59,052 bases of DNA from JANYJZ01 sp964523395 (GTDB lineage: Bacteria > Bacteroidota > Ignavibacteria > UBA10030 > SZUA-254). The translations under genes were made by a program, and so were the position numbers. The stretch's first letter is position 1; the number at the start of each line of letters is the position of its first letter. The notes under the pieces are model-generated. The model made no database searches and was not told where the DNA came from. It saw only the letters and a list, made by a program, of their open reading frames with translations. The stretch lies in NCBI GenBank assembly GCA_964523395.1, contig CAZFXS010000015.1:1-59052 (forward strand). Reading direction: 5' to 3'. Below are positions 26,661-34,021 of this stretch, piece by piece.

Positions 26661-27441
26661 GCTGTCAAAATCACGCATATCGGTTAAAATTCCGCAGAAA
26701 TTCAAGCAAATTATGCTGAACGCAAGAAACCAGTTAACTTATTTTGAAAATCTTGAGAAGACTATTAAGATCGCGCTTGCGGTACATTGCATTGTGTTAA
26801 TTACCGGTTTGCTGATGGTGGTGTGGGATAATGTTGCTGCAATTTCGATGACAATCGGCATCGGCTCGATTCGGTCGATGATCTTCGCCTGCGCTGTCAT
26901 CGGCCTTTATTTCTACCTCTACCACAAAATCAGCAAGATACATCAGCTGGGAGAAGTGAACATCTGGCTTGACAAGAAATTTTTCGGATTTCTGAAGCGT
27001 TCGAACGAAACTATCTACCACACACTCCTGTTCGCTCTCCGGCCGATAGAACGTGAACGCGCGTACAGCCTCAATACGAAAGAGAAAGAAATTCTTTCAC
27101 AGAGCATATTTTCGAAATTAGCAAGCGACAGTTTCCTGTTTCAACTGTTGCTTCAGAGCGGAATTTTCCGGTCATGGATATGGTATTGGGTGATGAATTA
27201 CGGCACCGTGTCATTTACACTATTGACTATCATAGCATTTCCGTTTGTCGTGCTCAACCAAAACCCGTTCAGCGCAACAATGTTCACCATCATCTGGATT
27301 TTTGCCATCACACACTTGCTAGCTTGCCTCGCGCTTGGATTCCGGCTGTTAAAAATGACAAAGAGTGTCGCAGAGGATATCGTAAAATCGCATGCGCACG
27401 AGATTGCATATATGCTGAGGGAACAGTTAGCGAGGGTGTAA
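26659..27441 (+). CDS. Hypothetical membrane protein with about four helices
   Basis: 260 aa. Hydrophobic segments lie near 40-62, 74-94, 168-195 and 200-225; between the second and third is a soluble stretch of about 70 residues, and the C-terminus is charged. No family recognised. An internal ATG at 26713 (residue 19) is an alternative start because a promoter-like element overlaps the first ATG. Placed head-to-head with the Sll1717-like ATPase gene. Confidence 0.65.
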   Translation: MLSKSRISVKIPQKFKQIMLNARNQLTYFENLEKTIKIALAVHCIVLITGLLMVVWDNVAAISMTIGIGSIRSMIFACAVIGLYFYLYHKISKIHQLGEVNIWLDKKFFGFLKRSNETIYHTLLFALRPIERERAYSLNTKEKEILSQSIFSKLASDSFLFQLLLQSGIFRSWIWYWVMNYGTVSFTLLTIIAFPFVVLNQNPFSATMFTIIWIFAITHLLACLALGFRLLKMTKSVAEDIVKSHAHEIAYMLREQLARV

Positions 27442-27448
27442 AAATGTA

Positions 27449-27479
27449 TTGGAAATTTCCAGATTTTTTGGTACATTTT
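27449..27479 (+). promoter_or_regulatory. Promoter candidate upstream of interrupted tRNA-Arg
   Basis: TTG, exactly 20 nt, TACATTTT. The same element with the same spacing precedes the other tRNA-Arg gene at 29457-29488, which raises its credibility. Confidence 0.55.
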
Positions 27480-27519
27480 TACCGCTAATCTTGAATACTA
27501 CTTTCAAAATTATGTTATT

Positions 27520-27602
27520 GCGCCAGTAGCTCAACTGGATACCCGCCCGACCGAACGGGTAACAGGCTTATGAATCGGTCGTTCGGGCGGGGAGCATCAG
27601 CC
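27520..27602 (+). pseudogene. Partial tRNA-Arg 5' half, split by a 50-nt palindrome
   Basis: 27520-27541 repeats nt 1-22 of the intact tRNA-Arg at 27858, and 27592-27602 repeats nt 23-33. Together they are the first 33 nt, up to the start of the anticodon loop. Between them, in the D arm, lies the insertion 27542-27591. After 27602 the match to the tRNA stops. Confidence 0.88.
27542..27591. repeat. 50-nt GC-rich palindromic insertion (REP-like)
   Basis: CCCGCCCGA at the left end pairs perfectly with TCGGGCGGG at the right end; CGACCGA/TCGGTCG extends the stem inward with a 4-nt bulge. Its composition differs sharply from the AT-rich surroundings, and it interrupts a tRNA fragment, so it behaves like a small inserted palindromic element. 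Confidence 0.7.
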
Positions 27603-27857
27603 GGGGGGATTTGTGGAAAAAATATATGTTTATGTATTGAGAAGTTTACGGGATGGCAGGCGATATATAGGTATCACAGAGGATATTAAACGACGATTAG
27701 CAGAGCATAATTCAGGGAAAACAAGTTCAACGAAATCTCGGCGTCCCTTTAGATTAGTATTTACCGAAAAATTCAGGAGTTTCCCAGAAGCTCGCAATAA
27801 AGAAAAGTATTATAAAACCGCATCAGGTCGCCGATACCTTGATACAATAGAGTTTAA
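27602..27857 (+). mobile_element. Minimal GIY-YIG element inserted in tRNA-Arg
   Basis: This unique segment separates two copies of the first 33 nt of tRNA-Arg and is almost wholly occupied by the GIY-YIG ORF. The structure equals an insertion after tRNA position 33 with duplication of the 5' part, leaving one intact tRNA at the right end. Confidence 0.6.
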
Positions 27858-27867
27858 GCGCCAGTAG
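27613..27867 (+). CDS. GIY-YIG endonuclease, single domain
   Basis: 84 aa with a GTG start preceded by a G-rich stretch (GGGGGG, 5 nt away). The GIY-like YVYVLRS and the YIG of DGRRYIGIT are present, then KRRLAEHNSG, and a Glu/Asn-containing segment EARNKEKYYKTASGRRYL of the family catalytic region. The last two codons and the stop (CGC CAG TAG) lie inside the downstream intact tRNA-Arg. Such small stand-alone GIY-YIG proteins (often called UPF0213 or mis-named UvrC-like) are common in FCB and CPR genomes; here it looks like a homing-type nuclease. Confidence 0.88.
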   Translation: MEKIYVYVLRSLRDGRRYIGITEDIKRRLAEHNSGKTSSTKSRRPFRLVFTEKFRSFPEARNKEKYYKTASGRRYLDTIEFKRQ

Positions 27868-27931
27868 CTCAACTGGATAGAGCATCAGCCTACGGAGCTG
27901 AGGGTTAGGGGTTCGACTCCCTTCTGGCGCA
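27858..27931 (+). tRNA. tRNA-Arg (anticodon ACG), intact copy
   Basis: Perfect acceptor stem GCGCCAG/CTGGCGC, D stem GCTC/GAGC, anticodon stem TCAGC/GCTGA around CTACGGA (anticodon ACG), and T arm AGGGG-TTCGACT-CCCTT. Its first 33 nt are duplicated at 27520-27602 around the GIY-YIG gene. It has no promoter directly upstream and is probably processed from a transcript that also carries the nuclease ORF. Confidence 0.96.
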
Positions 27932-27936
27932 CACAG

Positions 27937-27962
27937 ATCCCGACCACTAGTCGGGATTTTTT
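27937..27962 (+). terminator. Intrinsic terminator after tRNA-Arg
   Basis: ATCCCGAC-CACTA-GTCGGGAT, a perfect 8-bp stem followed by six T. Confidence 0.93.
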
Positions 27963-27994
27963 ATTTATTCTGTAATCTCTACGCCGTTTCCATA

Positions 27995-29254
27995 TTATTT
28001 GACCAGAACGATTTTCTGCTCTTCGAAGTGATTTACCCCTCCGGTATTCGCAGAGAGCCTGCAGTAGTATACCCCGCTCGCGAACCCATCGGCACTCCAT
28101 ACATGTGTGTATCTTCCCGGTGGGAGCTCTCCTTCGACAAGTGTCGCCACCTCTCTCCCGGTCGTGTCATAAATCTTCATCGATACGTAACTTGCATCCC
28201 CGATTTCGTACTCGATCGTCGTTGAGGGATTAAAAGGATTTGGATAGTTTGCCTTTAGCGTAAATTTCTCCGCCAGACCCGTTTCTGATTCCACGACTTT
28301 CGTTAACCCAGCATTTGCAGAATGCAGGATTGTCCCATTCGAGCCAACAATCCAACCTTCATTTGCATCCAGAAAGAAAACATCCTGCAGAGTAACAGAC
28401 CCCGTCGCCTGAGTGATTTGCTGTTGCCACGATTCTCCCTGGTCAGTAGAGACGAGGACAGTATTCTCCGAACCGACAACCCAAGCGATGGAATCGCTGT
28501 ACAATCTAATCGAAAACAAGATTTCGTCTTTCTTCCGCTTGTTATACCAATGACTTCCCCCATCCACTGTTTTAATGACCGCTCCACTGTCTCCCACAGC
28601 CAGCCCTGCTTCAGTATTGAAAAACCGGATTCCATTGAGCCCTGTATATCCGCCATTCAAGTCGCCGGGCAGCGAACTCCAGGAATCTCCTCCGTTCGTA
28701 GTCTTCATAATGAGTCCGTTCATTCCAGAGACCCACCCTGTTTCTTCGTCGATAAAGTCGACACCGACACATCTTCCTGTATAATCCTGATACTGCGGTG
28801 CCGTATATCCAAGATGCATACCCAGTACCGAACTGAGACCGTTGAATTCTCTGCCACCGACAACCCACGCCCTGGCTGCACCGTTTAATATCTTGAGACC
28901 ATAATAATGCGAGAGTGCAGAGTTACCATCATCAATGTACCGCCACGTCGTTCCCCCGTCTGCTGTGACTAAAATAGTGTTTCCATCTCCAACGATATAC
29001 CCATGCAACGAATCAGCAAAGGCAATCTTGTTGAGATTTGTGTAGGACGGAGACCCATAACTAGACCACGTTTCTCCTTTGTTCGTCGTATGCAGCATCA
29101 CGCCCCCTTCTCCAACAATCCAGCCATTGGAAGGTGACGCAAAAGCGATACCAATTAACAAAGCAGATACCTGCGAGTTTTGTTGCGTCCATTGACTTTG
29201 TGCAGTCGAGACAATTTGAAATGAGATAATGATAACATAAACGTACCTTTTCAT
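27995..29254 (-). CDS. Secreted YCF48-like beta-propeller with T9SS sorting domain
   Basis: 419 aa. A signal peptide (about 1-20) is followed by repeated blades of the YCF48/BNR type, such as NGWIVGEGGVMLHTTNKGETW, HGYIVGDGNTILVTADGGTTW and EGWIVGSNGTILHS. The C-terminal 80 residues form a type IX sorting domain (NYPNPFNPSTTIEYEIG ... GREVATLVEG ... GVYYCRLS ... KIVLVK). The protein is predicted to be exported and surface-attached or released. The propeller is a general binding scaffold; the photosystem role of plant YCF48 does not apply. AAAGGAA lies 6-7 nt before the ATG. Confidence 0.9.
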   Translation of the reverse strand: MKRYVYVIIISFQIVSTAQSQWTQQNSQVSALLIGIAFASPSNGWIVGEGGVMLHTTNKGETWSSYGSPSYTNLNKIAFADSLHGYIVGDGNTILVTADGGTTWRYIDDGNSALSHYYGLKILNGAARAWVVGGREFNGLSSVLGMHLGYTAPQYQDYTGRCVGVDFIDEETGWVSGMNGLIMKTTNGGDSWSSLPGDLNGGYTGLNGIRFFNTEAGLAVGDSGAVIKTVDGGSHWYNKRKKDEILFSIRLYSDSIAWVVGSENTVLVSTDQGESWQQQITQATGSVTLQDVFFLDANEGWIVGSNGTILHSANAGLTKVVESETGLAEKFTLKANYPNPFNPSTTIEYEIGDASYVSMKIYDTTGREVATLVEGELPPGRYTHVWSADGFASGVYYCRLSANTGGVNHFEEQKIVLVK

Positions 29255-29456
29255 ATCATATTCCTTTTAGAACGATGAGTACAATATTGTAGAGCAGTGT
29301 CATTCAATGTTATCCTGATCTACAGACAACGCTTGGAGGATATGCTCTCCTCCGCGAGATTATACGCAAAGATGGTGAAAGTGTCAACCACGCAGAATCC
29401 CTTTCTTCCCTCATATTCATACCTGTTTTTCCTGTTAAGGCAGCTGTCACATATCA

Positions 29457-29488
29457 TTTGAAGAACCGTATTATTTTTCGTACATTTT
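29457..29488 (+). promoter_or_regulatory. Promoter of tRNA-Arg(UCG)
   Basis: TTTG, exactly 20 nt, TACATTTT, 15 nt before the tRNA 5' end; identical element and spacing to that before the other tRNA-Arg. Nothing else is evident in 29255-29456. Confidence 0.6.
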
Positions 29489-29503
29489 CTGCCGTCAGTG
29501 TAA

Positions 29504-29577
29504 GCGCCCGTAGCTCAATTGGATAGAGCATTTGGCTTCGGACCAAAGGGTTGGGGGTTCAAGTCCCTCCGGGCGTA
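29504..29577 (+). tRNA. tRNA-Arg (anticodon TCG)
   Basis: Acceptor GCGCCCG/CGGGCGT (first pair G-U), D stem GCTC/GAGC, anticodon stem TTTGG/CCAAA around CTTCGGA (anticodon TCG), and T arm GGGGG-TTCAAGT-CCCTC. Confidence 0.95.
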
Positions 29578-29627
29578 CAAGGAATCATTTTTAAACGAAT
29601 ATATTTCACGGATGCTGAGGAAACCAC

Positions 29628-30884
29628 ATGGCAAATGAATTAAGCGCACTCCCGAGCAAAGTCCCCCTCGAGCAGTTTGATGTCAGTGTTTTGGGAAAAG
29701 ATAAAATCCGTGAAATGTACCGCTCCGGAAAACTCCCGATGCCTGAAGCTCTCGTCGAAGAAATCATTCTCCGCGGCGTGAAAGAAGGCGCAAACGATAT
29801 TCACTTTGAACCGTTTGATACCGAACTCCGCATCCGCTTGGGACGCGAAGGAGTATTGACACAGCTCGTCGCCCTTCCAAAAGAAATCGCAGATAACCTG
29901 ACCAGTGTCCTGAAAACAAAAGCCGCCATGAACGCGTTTGAGAAAAAGAAAGTTCAGGAAGGAAGGTTTTCGGCAACATACGGCGCTCATCAATTCGATA
30001 TCCGGGTCGCTACATTACCGGTCATGACCGGTGAACGCATAGCATTACGGCTTCTTCAGAAAACCGCACGGGTAGCGCAAATACAGGAGCTTGGATTTTC
30101 CAAAGAAAATCTGGATAGGTTCCGATCATTACTTAAACGGCCGAACGGACTTCTCCTCGTTACTGGCCCGGCAGGTTCGGGTAAAACGACAACAACTTTT
30201 GCCGCAATTCGTGATCTCTGGTCTCCTGAAAAGAATATTATTACCATCGAAAACCCGGTCGAGTACAAACTGGATTTCGCTTCACAGGTCCAAACCTCAG
30301 GCGATAAAACGTACACGTTTGTCGATGCTTTGCGCGCAACGATGCGGCAGGAGCCAAACATTATCTTACTGGGGGAAATACGTGACGCGGAAACCGGAAT
30401 TATTGCCGCCGAAGCGGCGCTTACGGGAAACCTGATTCTCAGCACGATGCTTTCGGGAGATGCCGTCGGTGCTGTTTCCCGGCTATTGAATCTTGGCGTA
30501 TCACCGTACTGGCTTGCAGCAACACTCATCGGCGTCGTGTATCAAAAGCTTGTCAGAAAAATTTGCGATACATGTAAACAGGAATATCAGCCGACAATCG
30601 AAGAATCAGCAATGTTGTCACCTGTGGTTCAGAGTGTATCGAAACTGTACCGCGGGAAAGGATGCGCTGCCTGTAATAACACAGGATACACCGGCCGGAC
30701 GGCAATACATGAAATCGTTCTTATTGACGATGTCCTTCATGACCTGATTTACCAACAGGCCACTATCCTTAAACTCAAGGAAGTCGCCGTAGCCGCAGGT
30801 TTCGAGAACATACGTATTGACGCGGCAAGGAAAGTTGCAGCAGGGATAACTACTATCGATGAATTTAGAAGGGCGCTCGGCTAA
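29628..30884 (+). CDS. GspE/PilB-like type II/IV pilus ATPase, His-box variant
   Basis: 418 aa, shorter than full GspE/PilB (about 550) because the N-terminal MshEN domain is missing. It has Walker A GPAGSGKTTTT, the Asp-box region ENPVEYKL, Walker B ILLGEIRDAET and a tetracysteine zinc motif (CDTC ... CAAC). The normally conserved His box STLHTNDA reads STMLSGDA, so the histidine is replaced by leucine. These ATPases drive pilus or pseudopilus assembly; no pilin or secretin gene is nearby. It begins 50 nt after tRNA-Arg and may be co-transcribed. Confidence 0.88.
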   Translation: MANELSALPSKVPLEQFDVSVLGKDKIREMYRSGKLPMPEALVEEIILRGVKEGANDIHFEPFDTELRIRLGREGVLTQLVALPKEIADNLTSVLKTKAAMNAFEKKKVQEGRFSATYGAHQFDIRVATLPVMTGERIALRLLQKTARVAQIQELGFSKENLDRFRSLLKRPNGLLLVTGPAGSGKTTTTFAAIRDLWSPEKNIITIENPVEYKLDFASQVQTSGDKTYTFVDALRATMRQEPNIILLGEIRDAETGIIAAEAALTGNLILSTMLSGDAVGAVSRLLNLGVSPYWLAATLIGVVYQKLVRKICDTCKQEYQPTIEESAMLSPVVQSVSKLYRGKGCAACNNTGYTGRTAIHEIVLIDDVLHDLIYQQATILKLKEVAVAAGFENIRIDAARKVAAGITTIDEFRRALG

Positions 30885-30902
30885 GTTTATCTCAGATCGA
30901 TA

Positions 30903-32312
30903 TTACTTCCGCGTTTTACTGTAACGAAGTTTCTTTTTCCATCCGGAAATTGCTTTCCGCACCTCGTTGAAAGAGGTCGAACCAAAGGAACGTTTCTGTT
31001 TTATTGATTCCCGAATGTCTATACTCTTATAAACGTCTTGTTCAAAGAGTTTTGAATATTGTTTATAGTTTTCTAATGGCAAGGAGCGCAAAGAATTATT
31101 ATTCTGAACGCATTCCCGGACTAGAGCACCGACAATCTTGTGCGCATTCCTGAAGGGAACCCCCTTTTGGGCAAGATAATCCGCGAGTTCGGTTGCAAGG
31201 AGTAAATCAGAATGAAACCGATCAAACTGCTTCGTGTTGAATTTTGTTGACTTAATCATTCCCGTAAAAATTTCCAGACAAGCATTCACCGTGTTCAGTG
31301 CGTCAAAGAGCGGTTCCTTGTCCTCCTGAAGATCGCGGTTATATGCCAACGGCAATGCTTTCATCACCGTCAGCAATGACATAAGATCACCGTACACTCT
31401 CCCCGTTTTTCCCCTGATGAGCTCTGCCATGTCCGGATTTTTCTTTTGAGGCATAATACTGCTTCCGGTGGTATATGCTTCACCGATATCCGCAAAACCC
31501 CACTCTGTTGAACTCCATAATACCATTTCCTCCGCAAAACGGCTCAGGTGCATCATCGTAATTGCGGCAGAGGCAATCGCCTCAATAAGCACATCACGGT
31601 CGCTCACCGCATCAATACTGTTTTCAACAATATTATTGAACCTCATCAGCACGGATGTTGTCTTGCGGTTGATGGGAAATGCTGTCCCAGCCAACGCTCC
31701 GGCTCCCAGCGGGTTTCTGTTTACACGATTCAGACAATCACTGAACCGTTCGTAGTCACGCTCAAGCATCGAAACATATGCCAGTAAATGGTGTGCGAAC
31801 AGGATCGGCTGTGCCTGCTGAAGGTGTGTATAACCGGAAATGATAACGTTTTGATACTTATCAGCTTTGTGTACCAGCTCTTTCTGGAATTTCCTGATGT
31901 TTGATTGAACATCTCCGATAGCACCCCGGAGGTACAATCTTTCATCCAATGCAATCTGATCATTGCGGCTTCGTGCGGTATGGAGTTTTCCGCCGAGGGG
32001 GCCGATTTTCTGCATCAACCGATGTTCAATAAACATGTGAATATCTTCGGCAACGAAACGGCCGTTGTTGGAAGAGGAAACGGTAACGGGGATTTTCGAA
32101 CGGGAAATTTCATTGCGGATTTCTATCAGAGCCTTTTTAATTTTCCCGGCATCACGGGAGGAAATAATTTTTTGTTTCGCAAGCATTGTAACATGCGCAA
32201 GACTGCCCTGAATATCTTCACGGAAAAGTCGTTTATCCACCTCCAATGAAGAAGAAAATGCTAACGCTTTGGGATCAAGACGGGAGCGGAAACGCCCTTT
32301 GGAAAATTTCAT
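30903..32312 (-). CDS. argH: Argininosuccinate lyase
   Basis: 469 aa. The fumarase/ASL signature GSSIMPQKKNPD is exact, and the N-terminal HTARSRNDQ motif is present. It releases arginine and fumarate in the last step of the pathway. It is the last gene of the arg operon, 15 nt after argG, and meets the convergent pilus-type ATPase gene after only 18 nt, with no terminator visible between. Confidence 0.97.
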   Translation of the reverse strand: MKFSKGRFRSRLDPKALAFSSSLEVDKRLFREDIQGSLAHVTMLAKQKIISSRDAGKIKKALIEIRNEISRSKIPVTVSSSNNGRFVAEDIHMFIEHRLMQKIGPLGGKLHTARSRNDQIALDERLYLRGAIGDVQSNIRKFQKELVHKADKYQNVIISGYTHLQQAQPILFAHHLLAYVSMLERDYERFSDCLNRVNRNPLGAGALAGTAFPINRKTTSVLMRFNNIVENSIDAVSDRDVLIEAIASAAITMMHLSRFAEEMVLWSSTEWGFADIGEAYTTGSSIMPQKKNPDMAELIRGKTGRVYGDLMSLLTVMKALPLAYNRDLQEDKEPLFDALNTVNACLEIFTGMIKSTKFNTKQFDRFHSDLLLATELADYLAQKGVPFRNAHKIVGALVRECVQNNNSLRSLPLENYKQYSKLFEQDVYKSIDIRESIKQKRSFGSTSFNEVRKAISGWKKKLRYSKTRK

Positions 32313-32327
32313 AGATCAACAACACGA

Positions 32328-33560
32328 TTAGGAGGTTACTTTTGTGGCGATGCCATTACTGCCGGCACGCTGCTCAACCTGTGAAAATGTTTTTACCGGC
32401 AAACCGAAAATCTTAATAAATCCTTCTGAAGCCTTATGATCAAACTGGTCTTCTTTGGTATATGTAGCAAGCTTGGCGTTATACAGCGAGTGCTTTGAAC
32501 TGCGTCCGGCAATTGCGACTGTACCCTTATAGAGTTTTACTTTCACTGTTCCGGTCACTGTTCGCTGTGTTTCATCGACAAACGCATCCAGCGCTTTGCG
32601 CAAAGGAGAGAACCACATGCCATTATACACGAGGTTCGCATATTCCTGTGAAATCTGTCTCTTTATATGAAAAACCATTTTATCAAGCGTTAGCCGTTCC
32701 AGTTCTGTATGGGCGAAATGAAGAATCGTTGCGGCGGGCGCCTCATAAATTTCCCTTGATTTAATTCCGACCAGTCTGTTTTCCACAAGGTCTATTCTTC
32801 CAACACCGTGAGCTCCGCCCAGCTCGTTGAGAGTGTGTATAAGCTGGATAGCATCAACGCGTTTTTCATTTATCCCGACCGGGATTCCCTTTTCAAATTC
32901 AATGGAAACTGACACCGGTTCGTTTGGCGCCTTCAGCGGTGAAATGGTTCTTTGATACGCGTCTTCCGGAGGCTCAACCATCGGGTCTTCCAGCACACCG
33001 CACTCGATGCTTGTTCCCCAGATATTCTCATCAATGGAATACGGGCTTGCTATTGTCGCTGCAACGGGGATGCCATGCGCTTTTGCATAGTTCATTTCTT
33101 CTTCACGCGATGTAAATTCCCATTCACGTAACGGCGCCAACACCTTAAGTTCCGGTGCGAGAGCTGCAATTGAGACTTCAAACCGCACCTGATCGTTGCC
33201 TTTCCCGGTACAACCGTGAGCGACCATAGTCGCTCCTTCTTTTTTTGCTGCATTCACCAGCATTTGCGCAAGGAGAGGCCTGCCAAGTGAAGTTGCCAGA
33301 GGGTAAACACCTTCGTATAACGCTCCGGCTTTTAACGCACGGAAAATGTATTGTTCAACAAATTCCTTTGTCAGATCTTCAATGAAAACCTTCTTCACTC
33401 CGGTTTTGATTGCTTTTTCCTCAATGCCCACCAGTTCTTTCTTCTGACCAAGGTTTCCGGTTGCCGTAATGATATCCGCATCATACTTTTCCATCAGCCA
33501 CTTTACCATGACGGACGTATCGAGGCCGCCCGAATATGCAACTACAATTTTTTGCTTCAT
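32328..33560 (-). CDS. argG: Argininosuccinate synthase
   Basis: 410 aa from the ATG at 33560. The ATP-pyrophosphatase loop AYSGGLDTS begins at residue 8, and TGKGNDQVRFE and other family motifs follow. It joins citrulline and aspartate with ATP. The open frame runs to 33614, but that part overlaps argR; the chosen ATG is 2 nt after the argR stop. Confidence 0.96.
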   Translation of the reverse strand: MKQKIVVAYSGGLDTSVMVKWLMEKYDADIITATGNLGQKKELVGIEEKAIKTGVKKVFIEDLTKEFVEQYIFRALKAGALYEGVYPLATSLGRPLLAQMLVNAAKKEGATMVAHGCTGKGNDQVRFEVSIAALAPELKVLAPLREWEFTSREEEMNYAKAHGIPVAATIASPYSIDENIWGTSIECGVLEDPMVEPPEDAYQRTISPLKAPNEPVSVSIEFEKGIPVGINEKRVDAIQLIHTLNELGGAHGVGRIDLVENRLVGIKSREIYEAPAATILHFAHTELERLTLDKMVFHIKRQISQEYANLVYNGMWFSPLRKALDAFVDETQRTVTGTVKVKLYKGTVAIAGRSSKHSLYNAKLATYTKEDQFDHKASEGFIKIFGLPVKTFSQVEQRAGSNGIATKVTS

Positions 33561-33562
33561 AA

Positions 33563-34015
33563 CTATACTTTCCCGGTTAATTTCTTTTTTAGAAAAGCCA
33601 ATACGTGTGAACATTTTTTCAATGATGAGGGAATAACCAGCAATGTGTTATCCCCCGCGAGTGTTCCGATTATGTCGGTGTTATTCAATGTATCAATAAA
33701 CTCGGCGACGACGTTTGCACAGGCTGGGAGCGTACGGATAACAATAAGGCTTTCGTTAGCAGTCATCGAAACAATCTGTGCACCGATAATCGGTTTTAAA
33801 ATGGTTCCCTCTGCAGCCGCAGGTTGAAGTATATAACGTGTTTCTTCTCCGGAAGAAAGGCGGCCGACACCCAATTCCCGCAAATCACGGGAAAGTGTCG
33901 CCTGCGTAACCGTAATCCCTTTCTTCTTTAATTCGACACGTAATTCATCCTGACTCCCGACTGCCTTACCATTAATAATCTCCTTGATAATGAAAAGCCG
34001 TTCCTGTTTTTTCAT
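33563..34015 (-). CDS. argR: Arginine repressor
   Basis: 150 aa. The N-terminal winged helix (about 1-70; GITVTQATLSRDLRELGVGRL) binds ARG boxes, and the C-terminal domain (about 80-150) has GTLAGDNTLLVI, the hexamerisation and arginine-binding segment. It lies inside the operon it most likely controls, between argF and argG; its probable operators are the two palindromes at 38128-38163. Confidence 0.95.
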   Translation of the reverse strand: MKKQERLFIIKEIINGKAVGSQDELRVELKKKGITVTQATLSRDLRELGVGRLSSGEETRYILQPAAAEGTILKPIIGAQIVSMTANESLIVIRTLPACANVVAEFIDTLNNTDIIGTLAGDNTLLVIPSSLKKCSHVLAFLKKKLTGKV

Positions 34016-34021
34016 ACAATA

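Noticed and set aside
27520..27931. Split tRNA or tRNA intron needing trans-splicing
   Set aside because: The right-hand copy is a complete tRNA with perfect stems, so the left piece need not be used.
27995..29254. Photosystem II assembly factor, by similarity to YCF48
   Set aside because: Signal peptide and T9SS sorting domain show a secreted propeller protein; no photosynthesis genes present.
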